Of a stretch of DNA of 64,000 nt, positions 29,291 to 39,333 are shown piece after piece. The notes beneath the pieces were generated by a model that searched no databases, had not been told where the DNA came from, and saw only the letters and a list, made by a program, of their open reading frames with translations. Positions within the stretch are counted from its first letter, which is position 1. Each line of letters opens with the position of its first letter. Source of the stretch: Asparagopsis taxiformis (taxonomy: Eukaryota; Rhodophyta; Florideophyceae; Bonnemaisoniales; Bonnemaisoniaceae); NCBI GenBank assembly GCA_030407315.1, contig JALQPE010002783.1, forward strand, positions 1 to 64,000, given 5' to 3'. The position numbers and the translations under genes were made by a program.

Positions 29291-30136
29291 TTACATACGA
29301 TGCAACCCCTCGACGGCCCTCATTACCGCGAAGAGCACGCCAGCGGGCGGCACACTGCGCAGTAGAAACGGCCACACGCCCGTGTAAAACTCAATCTTGT
29401 TGCGCCCGCTCCCAACCATGACGACGCTGCGCAACACGACACATGGGTATGTAGCGATTCCCGCGACCGCCGCCGCGATCATTCCAATCATGCCGCATAC
29501 CATACCGCACTCGCCTTCGCCCATCCCCTTCATCATTTCTTCGTACACGCAAAACTGTAATGCCACCGTGGAAACGCCCAGCATATGAGCCCATAGTCCC
29601 TTCCATAGCGCCCCGATACCGCCCGTCTTCACCATTTCGCTCGCGACCTCATAGCTCTCTCGATTGTCCCCCGCGAGCATCCGCGTCTTCACCAGCTGAA
29701 ACGGCGCATTGGCTACATTAGCCAGACTTGCACTCAACACGTTACGCATTAATTCATAAACCATCCCCCCGCTATACACACCATCTATCGCTGCTTGCGT
29801 GCTGAAGAACACCGCATACCCCGCCAATGCGCTTCCAATCGCCATGTCCAGTCCGGTGTAATGCTCCCGCACCGTCTCCCATATCCGACATCGCCCGTCC
29901 ACTCGCCGTCGCACCCGCACCCGCTCCTTCTCCGCCCGTTTCTGCGCGCATTGGCGCGTTTGTAGCTGCGTTTCGTACGCCTCGACCGGGTAGAATAGTG
30001 TTGCCGAAAGCACACCGCCTGCTACTCCGCCCATGATGTGCTCCGCAAACGCGACGCGTCTACAAAGGCGTACCACCTTTGAGTTCATTCTGTCTGTATG
30101 TGCTCCAATTTTGTACCAATGAGGCTCGGCACACAT
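29291..30136 (-). CDS. Mitochondrial-carrier-family transporter
   Basis: 281 residues from the first ATG (30136); Met at 30088 is an alternative start nearer the domain. Three carrier repeats are visible. The first has AEHIMGGVAGGVLSATLFYPVEAYETQLQ, with Pro-Val-Glu at the signature position. The second has SLANVANAPFQLVKTRMLAG. The third has IAAAVAGIATYPCVVLRSVVMVG. Each repeat is two membrane helices around a PxD/ExxK/R-like signature, giving six helices. Signatures one and three are degenerate, so the substrate cannot be read; nucleotide- or cofactor-type carriers of mitochondria or peroxisomes are possible. Between repeats one and two there is a basic insert (KRAEKERVRVRRRVDGR). It is divergent from and close to MCM4. 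Confidence 0.75.
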   Translation of the reverse strand: MCAEPHWYKIGAHTDRMNSKVVRLCRRVAFAEHIMGGVAGGVLSATLFYPVEAYETQLQTRQCAQKRAEKERVRVRRRVDGRCRIWETVREHYTGLDMAIGSALAGYAVFFSTQAAIDGVYSGGMVYELMRNVLSASLANVANAPFQLVKTRMLAGDNRESYEVASEMVKTGGIGALWKGLWAHMLGVSTVALQFCVYEEMMKGMGEGECGMVCGMIGMIAAAVAGIATYPCVVLRSVVMVGSGRNKIEFYTGVWPFLLRSVPPAGVLFAVMRAVEGLHRM

Positions 30137-30415
30137 GCCATCATCGCTTATGTACGCGCTAGCGCGTTGTAGTATAATGTGATCAACGCAATTTCGTGCA
30201 GCTTCCACTGTGGTTGGCACTTATGCCACCTCAACCCAACCAACTTTTCTGTGTACCTGCATGCTTCAACTCCACTTCCAACCGAATGCACACCACTGCC
30301 TTGCATAAATCTCGATATTATCTCGAGTGCTCCCCCTTCGTATTGGTTCACAACCGCGCAAATGTTGCGTCATCACATCATTACACCATAATTTTATTCC
30401 CCACACGTGGACGAC

Positions 30416-30429
30416 TTTTGGCGCCAAAA
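30416..30429. promoter_or_regulatory. Palindromic E2F-like site upstream of MCM4
   Basis: TTTTGGCGCCAAAA is a perfect 14-bp palindrome holding TTTGGCGC on both strands, the E2F/DP consensus (TTTSSCGC). It lies about 180 bases before the MCM4 start. MCM genes are classic E2F targets in animals and plants. Confidence 0.65.
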
Positions 30430-30479
30430 ATACATTATCAGCATTAGAGCACACCTCATACTCAAACTGTACCCAACCA

Positions 30480-30489
30480 TTTTCCCGCC
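30480..30489 (+). promoter_or_regulatory. Second E2F-like site upstream of MCM4
   Basis: TTTTCCCGCC matches the E2F consensus TTTCCCGC and lies about 120 bases before the MCM4 start, 50 bases after the palindromic site. Confidence 0.6.
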
Positions 30490-30609
30490 ATTTCTCCAAA
30501 TCAATTCTCTCAATCAAACGATGTCCTCCTTATCAACCTCCCGTTCAAAGCCCTACCCTTCCACCGCCACGACCACCTCCTCTGTTACCCGCACTAAACC
30601 AAATCCACA

Positions 30610-33294
30610 ATGTCCGACGCCCCGACTCCAAACGATGACCAATCCAGCCAAAACCCACCAGTTCCGCCCACCCCTGCCACTCCCGCAACGCCCTTCACAC
30701 CTGGCGGTTACGCGACGCCTGCACAGACGCCTGCCCCCGGCCCCGCATCTCAAATTCTCCCCAACGACCGTCTCGTAACTCCAAACCGCCCGCCGCCAGG
30801 GCCGTCCCGCCCGCGAAACACCCCCGCCGCCGGTAGTCCATCCGACATCGTAAATGCCACCCCGGCGCCGTTGACCCCCGGTGTGCATCGCCGGGAACTT
30901 GGTGTCTCCCCGGTTCGTCTCACACCCGGATCTCAAAATGCACCGCCCGGTCCCCCCTCTCCCGCTACGCCCTCCCAGGAGACCCCGCTCGTCCTGTGGG
31001 GGACGACGATTAACGTTGAGGATGCCGAGATGCGTCTCGCAAACTTTATCAACTCGTTCACTCTGCCCGATGCATCCGTTCCAGTCTACATTGACATGTT
31101 GCAGCATCTTGCCGAAACTGGTGCATCGATCGTCAATGTCGATATGTCTCATCTCTTCAAGCATGACCAAGGCTTGTATCGCAAAATTGTGGCATATCCT
31201 AATGAACTTATCACTGTCTTTGACGCCGTGGTCTCCAAGATCTTTTCGGAAAATTTCCCGGAAGAAGCACAGGCTATTCAAGACCGAAACCGCCAGGCAC
31301 TACATGTACGCACATTCAACCTACTAAGTCAGCATGTCCAATCCATGCGCGAGTTGAATCCGCGTGACATATCCTCAATGGTTGCTGTACGCGGTATGGT
31401 AATCCGTGCATCATCCATCATTCCGGACATTCAGCGTGCCATGTATCGCTGCAACAAGTGCCAAGCGATGAAAGATGTCATGATATCGTATGGTCGTATC
31501 GACGAGCCGCGTGTATGCGCTTCTTGCAATACACGAGACTCGTTCTCGCTCATTCATTCACGGTCATCTTTCTCCGACAAGCAGATGATCCGTCTACAAG
31601 AGGCACCGGAATCTGTACCAAAAGGTGAGACACCTGCCACCTTCAGTTTGGTGATGTATGATACACTTGTCGACGCAGTCAAGCCTGGTGACCGAGTGGA
31701 AGTCACCGGTATTCTTCGTGCGTCTCCAGTTCGTGTCAATCCCAAGATGCGCACAGTTCGCTCAGTGTTCCGCACTTACATTGATTGTGTACATATCAGG
31801 ACATTGAATAACAATCAGACGCGCTTCGGTGAGAAGAATGCCCTCGGGCAGTCGGAGGTTCCGATGAACATGGAGAACTATACTGAAGAACAGCGTCAAG
31901 CGCGTGAGGAGTACTTTCGGAATCTGTCATGTCATCCAGCGCTGTATGAGCGTCTAGCTGCAAGTGTGGCTCCGAGTATCTTTGGAATGACAGACGAGAA
32001 AAAGGGTGTATTATTGCAGCTATTTGGGGGGTCAAGCAAGTCGCAAATCGGACAAGCGAATGGAGAAAGCACTTGTGATGGAGCGGCTCGCTTCCGCTCA
32101 GCGATCAATATTCTTCTTGTTGGTGACCCTGGTACATCTAAATCACAGCTACTTCACAGTGCTCACAGGCTTGCGCCTCGTGGCGTGTACACATCTGGCC
32201 GCGGATCATCAGCAGTTGGTCTTACAGCCTATGTGACCCGCGATCCGGACACTGATGACTATGTGCTTGAGTCTGGCGCACTTGTGTTGTCAGATCACGG
32301 TGTATGCTGCATTGACGAATTTGACAAGATGGGTGAGTTTGCACGCTCTGTGCTGCATGAAGCAATGGAACAGCAAACCGTATCGATTGCGAAGGCTGGA
32401 ATTATCGCCACATTGAACGCCCGCACTGCTGTACTCGCAGCTGCTAATCCGGTGGGTTCCCGATACGATACAAGTAAGAGCGTCGTGTCAAATATCGATC
32501 TACCACCTACTCTACTTTCAAGATTTGACCTCATCTACCTAGTACTCGATGCCCCGAATGCCGACGCCGACAGAAGGCTTGCTCGACATATCGTGTCACT
32601 ATTCTTCAAAAACTACGACACTGAAGAGAACGCAACTGGCAATGATGCAGCGACGAGTGGTACAAAGGATGAAGGCAAGGATGACACAGGAGATCTCGTC
32701 GACGACGACGGCATCGTCATGCCGGACTACACGAGCGATCTGTTGGAGGCGCGAACATTGACCGAGTACATTGCCTATGCGCGGTCCAAATCAGACCCGC
32801 TGTTGTCTACCGAGGCGTCGGATGCGCTTGTGAATGGATATCTGGAGATGAGGTCCGAAGGACGCGGGAGTCGAAATATCACCGCGACGCCGCGTCAGCT
32901 GGAATCACTGATTCGACTGGCGGAGGCACATGCGCGTATGCAGCTGAAGGATGAGGTGGAAGCTTCCGATGTCCAAGAAGCTATGCGTTTGGTGAAATCT
33001 GCACTGCGCATGTCGGCTACGGATCCGAATACAGGATTGATAGACATGGGACTGTTCGCTGCTGGTGCTGGTAGAGAGACTGAGGAGAAGCTGAAATGGA
33101 TCGAGCAGGCTATCGTGGATAAGATTGGCGAACAGGGCAACAGTGAAATGAGGACGAATGTTCTGTTGAAAGCTATCAGAGACGGTAGCGATAAGGACAT
33201 TCCTGGGAGTGATTTCAGAGAAGCTCTCAAGAGACTTGAGAGCACAGAACGGGTCAATGTACGGTCTGGGGGGACGCTTGTCGCGTTGGTTTAA
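30610..33294 (+). CDS. MCM4: Replicative helicase subunit MCM4
   Basis: 894 residues, the usual size. The disordered N-terminus is rich in TP/SP (PATPATPFTPGG), typical of MCM4 and a likely CDK/DDK target. Then come the MCM N-domain (WGTTINVEDAEMRLANFINSF), OB fold (DISSMVAVRGMVIRASS) and zinc finger (CNKC near residue 280, CASC near 305). The AAA+ domain has Walker A GDPGTSKSQ (near 504), Walker B CCIDEFDKM (near 566), sensor AAANPVGSRYD and arginine finger LLSRFDLIY (near 636). LVLDAPNADADRRLARHIVSL and the C-terminal winged-helix region also fit MCM4. It is part of the MCM2-7 ring that unwinds DNA in the nucleus. The gene is intronless, and two E2F-like sites upstream suggest S-phase expression. 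Confidence 0.95.
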   Translation: MSDAPTPNDDQSSQNPPVPPTPATPATPFTPGGYATPAQTPAPGPASQILPNDRLVTPNRPPPGPSRPRNTPAAGSPSDIVNATPAPLTPGVHRRELGVSPVRLTPGSQNAPPGPPSPATPSQETPLVLWGTTINVEDAEMRLANFINSFTLPDASVPVYIDMLQHLAETGASIVNVDMSHLFKHDQGLYRKIVAYPNELITVFDAVVSKIFSENFPEEAQAIQDRNRQALHVRTFNLLSQHVQSMRELNPRDISSMVAVRGMVIRASSIIPDIQRAMYRCNKCQAMKDVMISYGRIDEPRVCASCNTRDSFSLIHSRSSFSDKQMIRLQEAPESVPKGETPATFSLVMYDTLVDAVKPGDRVEVTGILRASPVRVNPKMRTVRSVFRTYIDCVHIRTLNNNQTRFGEKNALGQSEVPMNMENYTEEQRQAREEYFRNLSCHPALYERLAASVAPSIFGMTDEKKGVLLQLFGGSSKSQIGQANGESTCDGAARFRSAINILLVGDPGTSKSQLLHSAHRLAPRGVYTSGRGSSAVGLTAYVTRDPDTDDYVLESGALVLSDHGVCCIDEFDKMGEFARSVLHEAMEQQTVSIAKAGIIATLNARTAVLAAANPVGSRYDTSKSVVSNIDLPPTLLSRFDLIYLVLDAPNADADRRLARHIVSLFFKNYDTEENATGNDAATSGTKDEGKDDTGDLVDDDGIVMPDYTSDLLEARTLTEYIAYARSKSDPLLSTEASDALVNGYLEMRSEGRGSRNITATPRQLESLIRLAEAHARMQLKDEVEASDVQEAMRLVKSALRMSATDPNTGLIDMGLFAAGAGRETEEKLKWIEQAIVDKIGEQGNSEMRTNVLLKAIRDGSDKDIPGSDFREALKRLESTERVNVRSGGTLVALV

Positions 33295-33446
33295 TATTAT
33301 AATCGGATTTGTAAAATGGAAATTTGTCGACCAATCACGTATTATTGATCTCATCCAAAACGACACCACCTCGATCGCATCTGTCGTGGAGATTGCATGC
33401 ATCATCACGAGCACTAGCGTCCGTTGTTGGCTACGACAACCGCATC

Positions 33447-35033
33447 ATGGCAGCATTTCTGCCTTCATGTCCGCTGCATCTCACGCGAGTACCCATTCCA
33501 CGACGTGTCAAACCATGCGTATCACGTCCATACGCGACTCAAGAACCTTCGATACCACTACCACACACCTCCACAACGGGCGCCATACCGAGTAATCTAT
33601 CCTCCACGACAATCTACCACACAATTCCATCCAATCCACCACATCTACCACAACCCATCCACCCAGCCGACAACGACGGGTACATTCTCGCGCTCTCCCT
33701 CGCCAATCCGCCCTGGCTTCGCGCACGATTCATCCGCACAAAGGCGTACAATCTCGAGCGCCGATCCGGCAGACGCATCTATCGCGGCGCACATGGCACA
33801 AGCGGAGCAACAGGGCCCTCTGCGCCGACAAAACCAAAGCCCCTATGCATCGGCGTGACAGACTGGCAGAAGCGACTATTTTCATTCGGACCACGCGCAC
33901 TCCCCGTTCTACTCGACTCGGGCACGCTGGTGACCAAGCGCCCCACAGCACTCGGTAAGGCGCTTTCCGATTCGCCGGACCTGTGCATCACGCGCGCGGC
34001 AGAGTTGTTCGCGGCGCCAGTGCCGTTTAACGATCGGTTGATCATTCCCGGTGTGGGACGCGCGAGTAGCGGCCGAATGACCGGCGTATTTATCACACAA
34101 TTGGCGCAGGATTTTGCCGTGTCCAGATTAGAACGCGTCGCATTGCAGGGGTTTGTGCCCGTCGATATCGCCGTTACGGATTCGTATATTGTGGTGTTAT
34201 GTCATGCGCATCGAGATCCGCCGCCGTTGTTGGCCATCTTCCGCTCTCAATCGCCAACTAAGGTGGATGCGCGTACCTCCATGCTGATTGCGGTGCCGAG
34301 CGACGGGGGAGCCCCGGCGTATATGCAGTTGCCGGTGCTGGTCACAGCGTTGCAATCGTGCGAGTACGAGAACGGCGAGCTGCGAGCGTCGATTCTGGCC
34401 GTGTCGGATGTGAAGGATGAGATTGAGCTTGGGACGTTGGCGGATCTTAGATCGGGTCGATATTGGATTTCTGAAATGGGTAGTGCTAGAGTCGCTATGC
34501 AAACACTGAGACTCGAGATTATTCGTAAGGGTGAGAAAGCTATTATGCAACTGTTGAGAACGGACAGATCGGAAAGTCCCGATTTTTCTGTAATTTCTCC
34601 CGCTCGACCGGTTGCAAGCTCCGCGCCAAACGTGTATACTATCTACGACCATACCGCCCGCCGGTCTGGTCTGGCAGTTGTGAGCACATCAGGCGTCGTC
34701 AAGTATATTTGCGAACACGAGGGTCAGCTGTTATCAGGGCCTGTATTAAGCCCGGACGACGACTATGTCAATGTGTTTTGCAGTTCGTCCTCTGCGGCAT
34801 GCCTGCAGACATTTGAGCTTGCGGATATTACCAAAGGGCCTGTGCACGAGGCAACGCTAGACGCCGCCCATTTCGGCTCGCTGCACATCAGTCTCGGCGG
34901 TGTTTGGACAAATGATTGCCAAACCTGGAGCGAAGAAGGCGCCAAGATTGTTAAGAGTGCCTATGAGATTTTTGACGATAGAGACTGGAACGATATCAAT
35001 TCAGGTTTCAGTTCGCTTGGACTAGGTCAGTAA
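33447..35033 (+). CDS. Carotenoid-cleavage-dioxygenase-like protein, divergent
   Basis: 528 residues from the ATG at 33447; the frame is open from 33324, but this start gives a plastid-transit-like N-terminus (MAAFLPSCPLHLTRVPIPRR). Family features are DGYILALSL, then FIRTKAYNLERRSGRRIYRG, then LPVLLDSGTLVTKRPT. Later PVDIAVTDSYIVVL stands where active enzymes read (H)DFAxTxxYxV. The C-terminal half has LLSGPVLSPDDDYVNVF and FELADITKGPVHEATLDA. These fit the seven-bladed propeller of CCD/RPE65 proteins. The iron ligand expected in the HDFA position is Val here, and other ligands are not clear, so it may be an inactive relative. It probably acts in the plastid. Its end overlaps the convergent hydrolase gene by 12 bases. 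Confidence 0.55.
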   Translation: MAAFLPSCPLHLTRVPIPRRVKPCVSRPYATQEPSIPLPHTSTTGAIPSNLSSTTIYHTIPSNPPHLPQPIHPADNDGYILALSLANPPWLRARFIRTKAYNLERRSGRRIYRGAHGTSGATGPSAPTKPKPLCIGVTDWQKRLFSFGPRALPVLLDSGTLVTKRPTALGKALSDSPDLCITRAAELFAAPVPFNDRLIIPGVGRASSGRMTGVFITQLAQDFAVSRLERVALQGFVPVDIAVTDSYIVVLCHAHRDPPPLLAIFRSQSPTKVDARTSMLIAVPSDGGAPAYMQLPVLVTALQSCEYENGELRASILAVSDVKDEIELGTLADLRSGRYWISEMGSARVAMQTLRLEIIRKGEKAIMQLLRTDRSESPDFSVISPARPVASSAPNVYTIYDHTARRSGLAVVSTSGVVKYICEHEGQLLSGPVLSPDDDYVNVFCSSSSAACLQTFELADITKGPVHEATLDAAHFGSLHISLGGVWTNDCQTWSEEGAKIVKSAYEIFDDRDWNDINSGFSSLGLGQ

Positions 35034-36614
35034 CGCCATGCCGAATTTTACTGAGATACCCACACCCAGGCACAGCAGGAATAGAGACATCAACCATAAA
35101 ACCGCCCATGGTTCCCCAACCTTGGCAGCAGGCACACATAATTCACATTCGCAACACCCATTGCGTGCGAAAAACGCCTTGCGCAATCCATACAACACCT
35201 GCGTCGTCACCTCGGCCGCCGCTTCATCTGTGATGAAATGCGCCGCCTCAACTTCCACAACCGTATTCGCGCCGATGTACGCGCCGAGCGCACGCGACGA
35301 TGACGGCGTAACAACCTGATCATGGCGGCCAATCATGACTAGTTTCACAATTCGCGAGCACCCTTTCATCAGTTTCGCTGTGCGCGACGTCAACCGATGC
35401 GAGCGCACAACGGCTGCATGGCCGGGTAGCGCATACGAAGAGTCGGATGGATTGGCCGTCAACGACGATGAAGAATCGCTATTTTCCTGCTTATCAGCGC
35501 CCGTGTAACGCGCATGATACACCTCGCGTCGTCGCGCCAGCGCCTTTGATATTACGTTGCGAGACGACGATATGCCGTCCACAAACGACGCGGTCAGTCC
35601 AAAATAGATACGTGCTTCCTGCGCTAATTCGGCCAGTCGCGCTTCCCAATACACAGCGGCCGCCTTGGCAGCTGCTGGTACACTGCGACGGGCGTGTGTA
35701 TCGTGTGCTGCTTGGCTGGTAGAATGTGTGACGGGTTCACGTTTATCCGAGAAAGAATGTTGATGAAATAATTTATCCAAATCTTTCTCCACGGACCGTT
35801 TCGGCGAGTCGAGTTGGTCCTCGTCTACCGAACTAAGCTCCACATCACCCTCTTCACAATTCGCGCCCTGTCTCCTATTTCTCCTTCTAATCTGTCGCCG
35901 CTCCTCCTGAAATCGGTACGCTACCACCCACGAGTCCAAGAATCGCTGCGTGAAATGCAGCCCAAGATTGGCTGCCGCATTGACGTCGCGATCGAAGCCA
36001 CTGAGCGCCACCCAGCCTATGGAGCGCATCATCGCAAAGGTCGGGAGCAAATTCCACACGCCACCGGCATGGGTCGAAAGCAGCGCGAGAAAGCGAACGC
36101 TGCTCGGTCTCTGTTTGAACATGTGCTGAACAATCATGCCGCCCATGGAATGGCCGATGAGCCCGACCGGGGGTGGGGAGCGCGCGCGACGCTTTGCGTT
36201 GGCATCATCAGAACTCGAGACGGAATAGTCGTCAGTGACGGACGTGGAGGCTGTCGAGGAGGTGTTTCGCAGGCGGGTATTGGCTCGGAAATGGTCGACG
36301 ACTGCCCAGCCATCGGCGGCAAAATCGGATACGGTATAACCTGCGCCGCCTAGAAATGAGCTGTAGGGCGCTTCTGAACGCCCCATTGCGCGATTGTCTA
36401 CTAAAATCGCAGTGAACTGACCTGTGGCGGCTAGCACTGCTGCCATGGTGTCGTACATCGATGACGGGACGCAGAGACCGGGCACGAGAAGGACGTGCAC
36501 GCTGCCGTTTCCGACGGTGGTGTAGGAAATGGTGGTGCGTTGTGGGGGCCGCTTGTCGGTGGCGGAGTGATGCTGGGCATGGTTTCGGCTGAGAGGGACC
36601 TGAACGAGGGGCAT
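35022..36614 (-). CDS. Alpha/beta hydrolase with C-terminal membrane anchor
   Basis: 530 residues. The fold starts at VHVLLVPGLCVPSSMYD, where VPGL corresponds to the usual HGL oxyanion motif. VDNRAMGRSEAP follows, then the nucleophile elbow GHSMGG (154-159, Ser156). The acid residue is probably Asp of IGRHDQVVTP and the histidine that of VEAAHFITDEA. A long polar insertion (about 110-145) and a large basic insert in the middle (RRQIRRRNRRQG) are unusual. The tail has a Cys-rich patch (CCECELC) and one hydrophobic helix (AVLWLMSLFLLCLGVGISV), so the enzyme is probably tail-anchored with the catalytic domain in the cytosol. Substrate unknown; lipid esters are plausible. Its 3' end overlaps the CCD-like gene. 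Confidence 0.75.
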   Translation of the reverse strand: MPLVQVPLSRNHAQHHSATDKRPPQRTTISYTTVGNGSVHVLLVPGLCVPSSMYDTMAAVLAATGQFTAILVDNRAMGRSEAPYSSFLGGAGYTVSDFAADGWAVVDHFRANTRLRNTSSTASTSVTDDYSVSSSDDANAKRRARSPPPVGLIGHSMGGMIVQHMFKQRPSSVRFLALLSTHAGGVWNLLPTFAMMRSIGWVALSGFDRDVNAAANLGLHFTQRFLDSWVVAYRFQEERRQIRRRNRRQGANCEEGDVELSSVDEDQLDSPKRSVEKDLDKLFHQHSFSDKREPVTHSTSQAAHDTHARRSVPAAAKAAAVYWEARLAELAQEARIYFGLTASFVDGISSSRNVISKALARRREVYHARYTGADKQENSDSSSSLTANPSDSSYALPGHAAVVRSHRLTSRTAKLMKGCSRIVKLVMIGRHDQVVTPSSSRALGAYIGANTVVEVEAAHFITDEAAAEVTTQVLYGLRKAFFARNGCCECELCVPAAKVGEPWAVLWLMSLFLLCLGVGISVKFGMALLT

Positions 36615-36803
36615 TTCGGGAGTTGAATGGTTTGGGGACTATGCGGAAGATGGGCGTATAGCGGGAGGCATGATAGTTTTGCGATATCTGAGCTGCAGCG
36701 AGTAGAGTGGTTGGGACAGTTGCAGCATTTAAACACTTACACTGTGGTGAAATTTTGGAAAATCAATGATTCATCTATATGATTGTACTCAAATGAGTCT
36801 ATC

Positions 36804-37898
36804 TCAGCAGCATTTCGAAACTAGATCAGCTGACGAACCATTCTCACCGCAGCTCTTGACGCCATCGGCAGCCAGCACGGTTCGAAACGCGCTTTGCTCC
36901 ACATCGGGCGCGAACAATCCGACATGTTTGCGCGGTTCCGAGACAGTAAACAATTTATTAAACCTCGACAGTCTGAGAATCGCGGCGGTATTCTTATCCA
37001 CCCTTGTCGGCACGCCTTTAACAAACTCAAAGTCCACATCCAACACGAGCTTGTTCGCGCATCCCGAGCTCAACAGCGCCACCTGACCATAGTCCTCCCT
37101 ACGATCCTCGAGTTGGTCGATCTTAAACGCGCGAATCGTAATCGAATAAAAGCGCACATCGGGCACGAGCTTTACCAACTGCTCATCGCGCACCTCGACG
37201 GGTGCACAGGACACGACACGCACATCGGGGAAACCGACATCGCTCATCAATCTGCGAAAGTCCTCCACATACAACGCACCACCAAGACATTCAGCGACCA
37301 GCACGTCATCGCTCTTGGCCTCGTCGCTCAGCCTCCTATCCGCGTAGACATCGGAGAAATAAAACTCGCCACCAGAGCGAAGCACGCGCGCCACCTCTGC
37401 AAACACGGCGCGTTTATCCGGGCTGAGATTGCAGACGCAGTTGGAAATGACGACGTCGATCGACGCGTCGGCTATACCTGCAGCAGCAAGATCCTCGATG
37501 ACGCCGCGACGAAACTGCACGTTGGACGAAGCGTCGGCGCCGAAGAAAGCGTGCGCGTGGAAATCGAGATGCGCTTCGGCGACACGCAGTTGTTCCTCGG
37601 TCATGTCGACGCCTATCACACGCCCTTGGGGTCCCACTAGCGCCGAGGCGACGTAGACATCGCGCCCCGTGCCGCAGCCGAGGTCGAGAACTGTCGCGCC
37701 GGAAAGCTGGGATGGGATCGGGGAGCCGCAGCCGTAGAAACGACGCGTCACTTGCGGATGGATCTTGGAGAGAATCGCGCGCTGCGATGGCGGTACCGAG
37801 TCGATTGGACAGCATGCCGTGGTGCGTAGATCGTCGGTTGTTTGCAAAACTTGGCCGTAGTATTGTGAGACGGTGTCGCGTTGTTGTTGCGCGTCCAT
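36804..37898 (-). CDS. ArsM: Arsenite methyltransferase
   Basis: 364 residues. A class I SAM-dependent methyltransferase core is clear: motif I VLDLGCGTGRDVY (70-82), acidic GVDMTEEQL, and post-motifs ISNCVCNLSPDKRAVFAEVARVL. The cysteines that bind As(III) in ArsM/AS3MT are all present: Cys29/30 (TTACC), Cys57 (FYGCG), Cys154 (SNCVCN) and Cys204 (AECLGGAL). The C-terminal part (FYSITIRAFKI) also matches the family; the chain ends in CC. It should methylate arsenite stepwise to methylated and volatile arsenicals with SAM and thiols, a cytosolic detoxification step known from the red alga Cyanidioschyzon. Intronless. Confidence 0.92.
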   Translation of the reverse strand: MDAQQQRDTVSQYYGQVLQTTDDLRTTACCPIDSVPPSQRAILSKIHPQVTRRFYGCGSPIPSQLSGATVLDLGCGTGRDVYVASALVGPQGRVIGVDMTEEQLRVAEAHLDFHAHAFFGADASSNVQFRRGVIEDLAAAGIADASIDVVISNCVCNLSPDKRAVFAEVARVLRSGGEFYFSDVYADRRLSDEAKSDDVLVAECLGGALYVEDFRRLMSDVGFPDVRVVSCAPVEVRDEQLVKLVPDVRFYSITIRAFKIDQLEDRREDYGQVALLSSGCANKLVLDVDFEFVKGVPTRVDKNTAAILRLSRFNKLFTVSEPRKHVGLFAPDVEQSAFRTVLAADGVKSCGENGSSADLVSKCC

Positions 37899-39333
37899 TG
37901 TTTGATGGTGAGATTGGCGTGTTGCGTGTGCGCTTGCGACAGCGTGGAGGCTGTGCGATGTAGGATACCGTTGGTAGTTGCGACTGGTTTATGTGGTTTG
38001 GATGGGAGGCATTTGTGTCTGTTTTCTGGTTATTTTTTGGGTCTGGCCATCGTAGCGCGCAATCAGGGCGCCATCAACTCGAATCATTCATGTGCGCAGT
38101 ACGCAACTCGGAAACGAGCTGGAGGTTACTCCAAGGTTACTCGCTACCCATATGCCTCCCCTGTGTTACGCACGAAAATTCACGCCGACGGTATCTACCT
38201 GCATCAAGTGGGATTTCGACCAACAGCTATTGGCATCTCGTCAGCGAGTCATCACATTTGCGAGGGCGAAGACGGGCGGGGCATTCGGGGGCGTGCATGG
38301 GATATTTGAGGGATTTATTGGGAAGTGCGGGATGAGGATCGCAATGACAGATGGGAGGAAATGCATCGCGGCGGTGCATGTCGGATTTGATTGGATGTGT
38401 TGTCTATTGTCGAATAATGACGCGTACAACACGCCCCGTGCCCCATGACGAGCACCAGTGATCGCATGGACGTTGATCGTCGACACGCGCCGATTGCGAC
38501 CATCGTCAAACCAAACGCAAACGCCACTCACATCTCGTCAGTTCTTATACACATTCACATCTGACAGACTGTCCGCCATCCACCCTCGCACTACCATGCC
38601 AATCTTCCCGAGATCCCGACCGCGCACTATTTCTACCAGCCTCGACACCCCAGCTGCGTGCAACCAGCCCATCCCGACGACCTGGCTGCGTGCTCCGATG
38701 CCACCAGCGCGTCCGCTACTGACACATGTTGGTAGAAATACGCCTTGTGCAAGTGTAGTACGCTGCATCACTTTTGGACTATGCCGTCGCTTCAATGCAT
38801 ACCAAATGCTCTGTCGTCCATCACCCTTCTCCCGTGCAGTTCATTCTCAACTCCTCGTAAACATCACCCCCGTGCAATACCCATGTACGCCACGCTTGGT
38901 ACACTGCATCTTCCTCCTCCAATTTTTTCTCTCAATGCAACTGTAAACGATTGCACTGCTGCTTGTCATTTTCATCCTGCACAATGCATCCCATACCACA
39001 CGGAAATATTCAGCGACTAGTCCCTCTCTTCATGAATCGAATCAATCCCAGCTCCAGCTTCATATTTAACCACTCATCCTCCGCCCTTCAACCTCCATCC
39101 CATCCACCCTCAACCATTCTCTTCCCCATACACTCGCTTCTTACCCGACACCGCACCCTCTCACAACTATACTCTCTCTCTCTTTCTCTGTCTCTCTATC
39201 TCCCCCTCTCTAATTTCTCTTTCAATCCCTTCCTTCTCCAACTCACCATCCCATTTCCCTATCCTCCTATTCTTACCCCATCTTCTCTCCTCTCCTCTCA
39301 CCTCACTCCATCTCCCAAACACCCCTCTCCACA
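37899..39333. other. Intergenic stretch with CT-rich leader
   Basis: Several overlapping open frames of 70-160 codons (for example 38458-38946) show no domain and are not called. The last 300 bases before the LPMO-like gene are strongly pyrimidine-rich (CTCTCTCTTTCTCTGTCTCT near 39175), and an ATATTTAA motif lies at about 39061-39068. This may be a promoter and leader. Confidence 0.4.

Larger units (their letters stand above)
30137..30609. other. Divergent promoter region of carrier gene and MCM4
   Basis: It contains the two E2F-like sites described separately and AT-rich stretches. Short open frames overlap here in several phases and are not called. Confidence 0.4.

Noticed and set aside
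37881..38946. Several frames of 70-160 codons upstream of the LPMO-like gene
   Set aside because: Mutually overlapping, no domains, biased composition.
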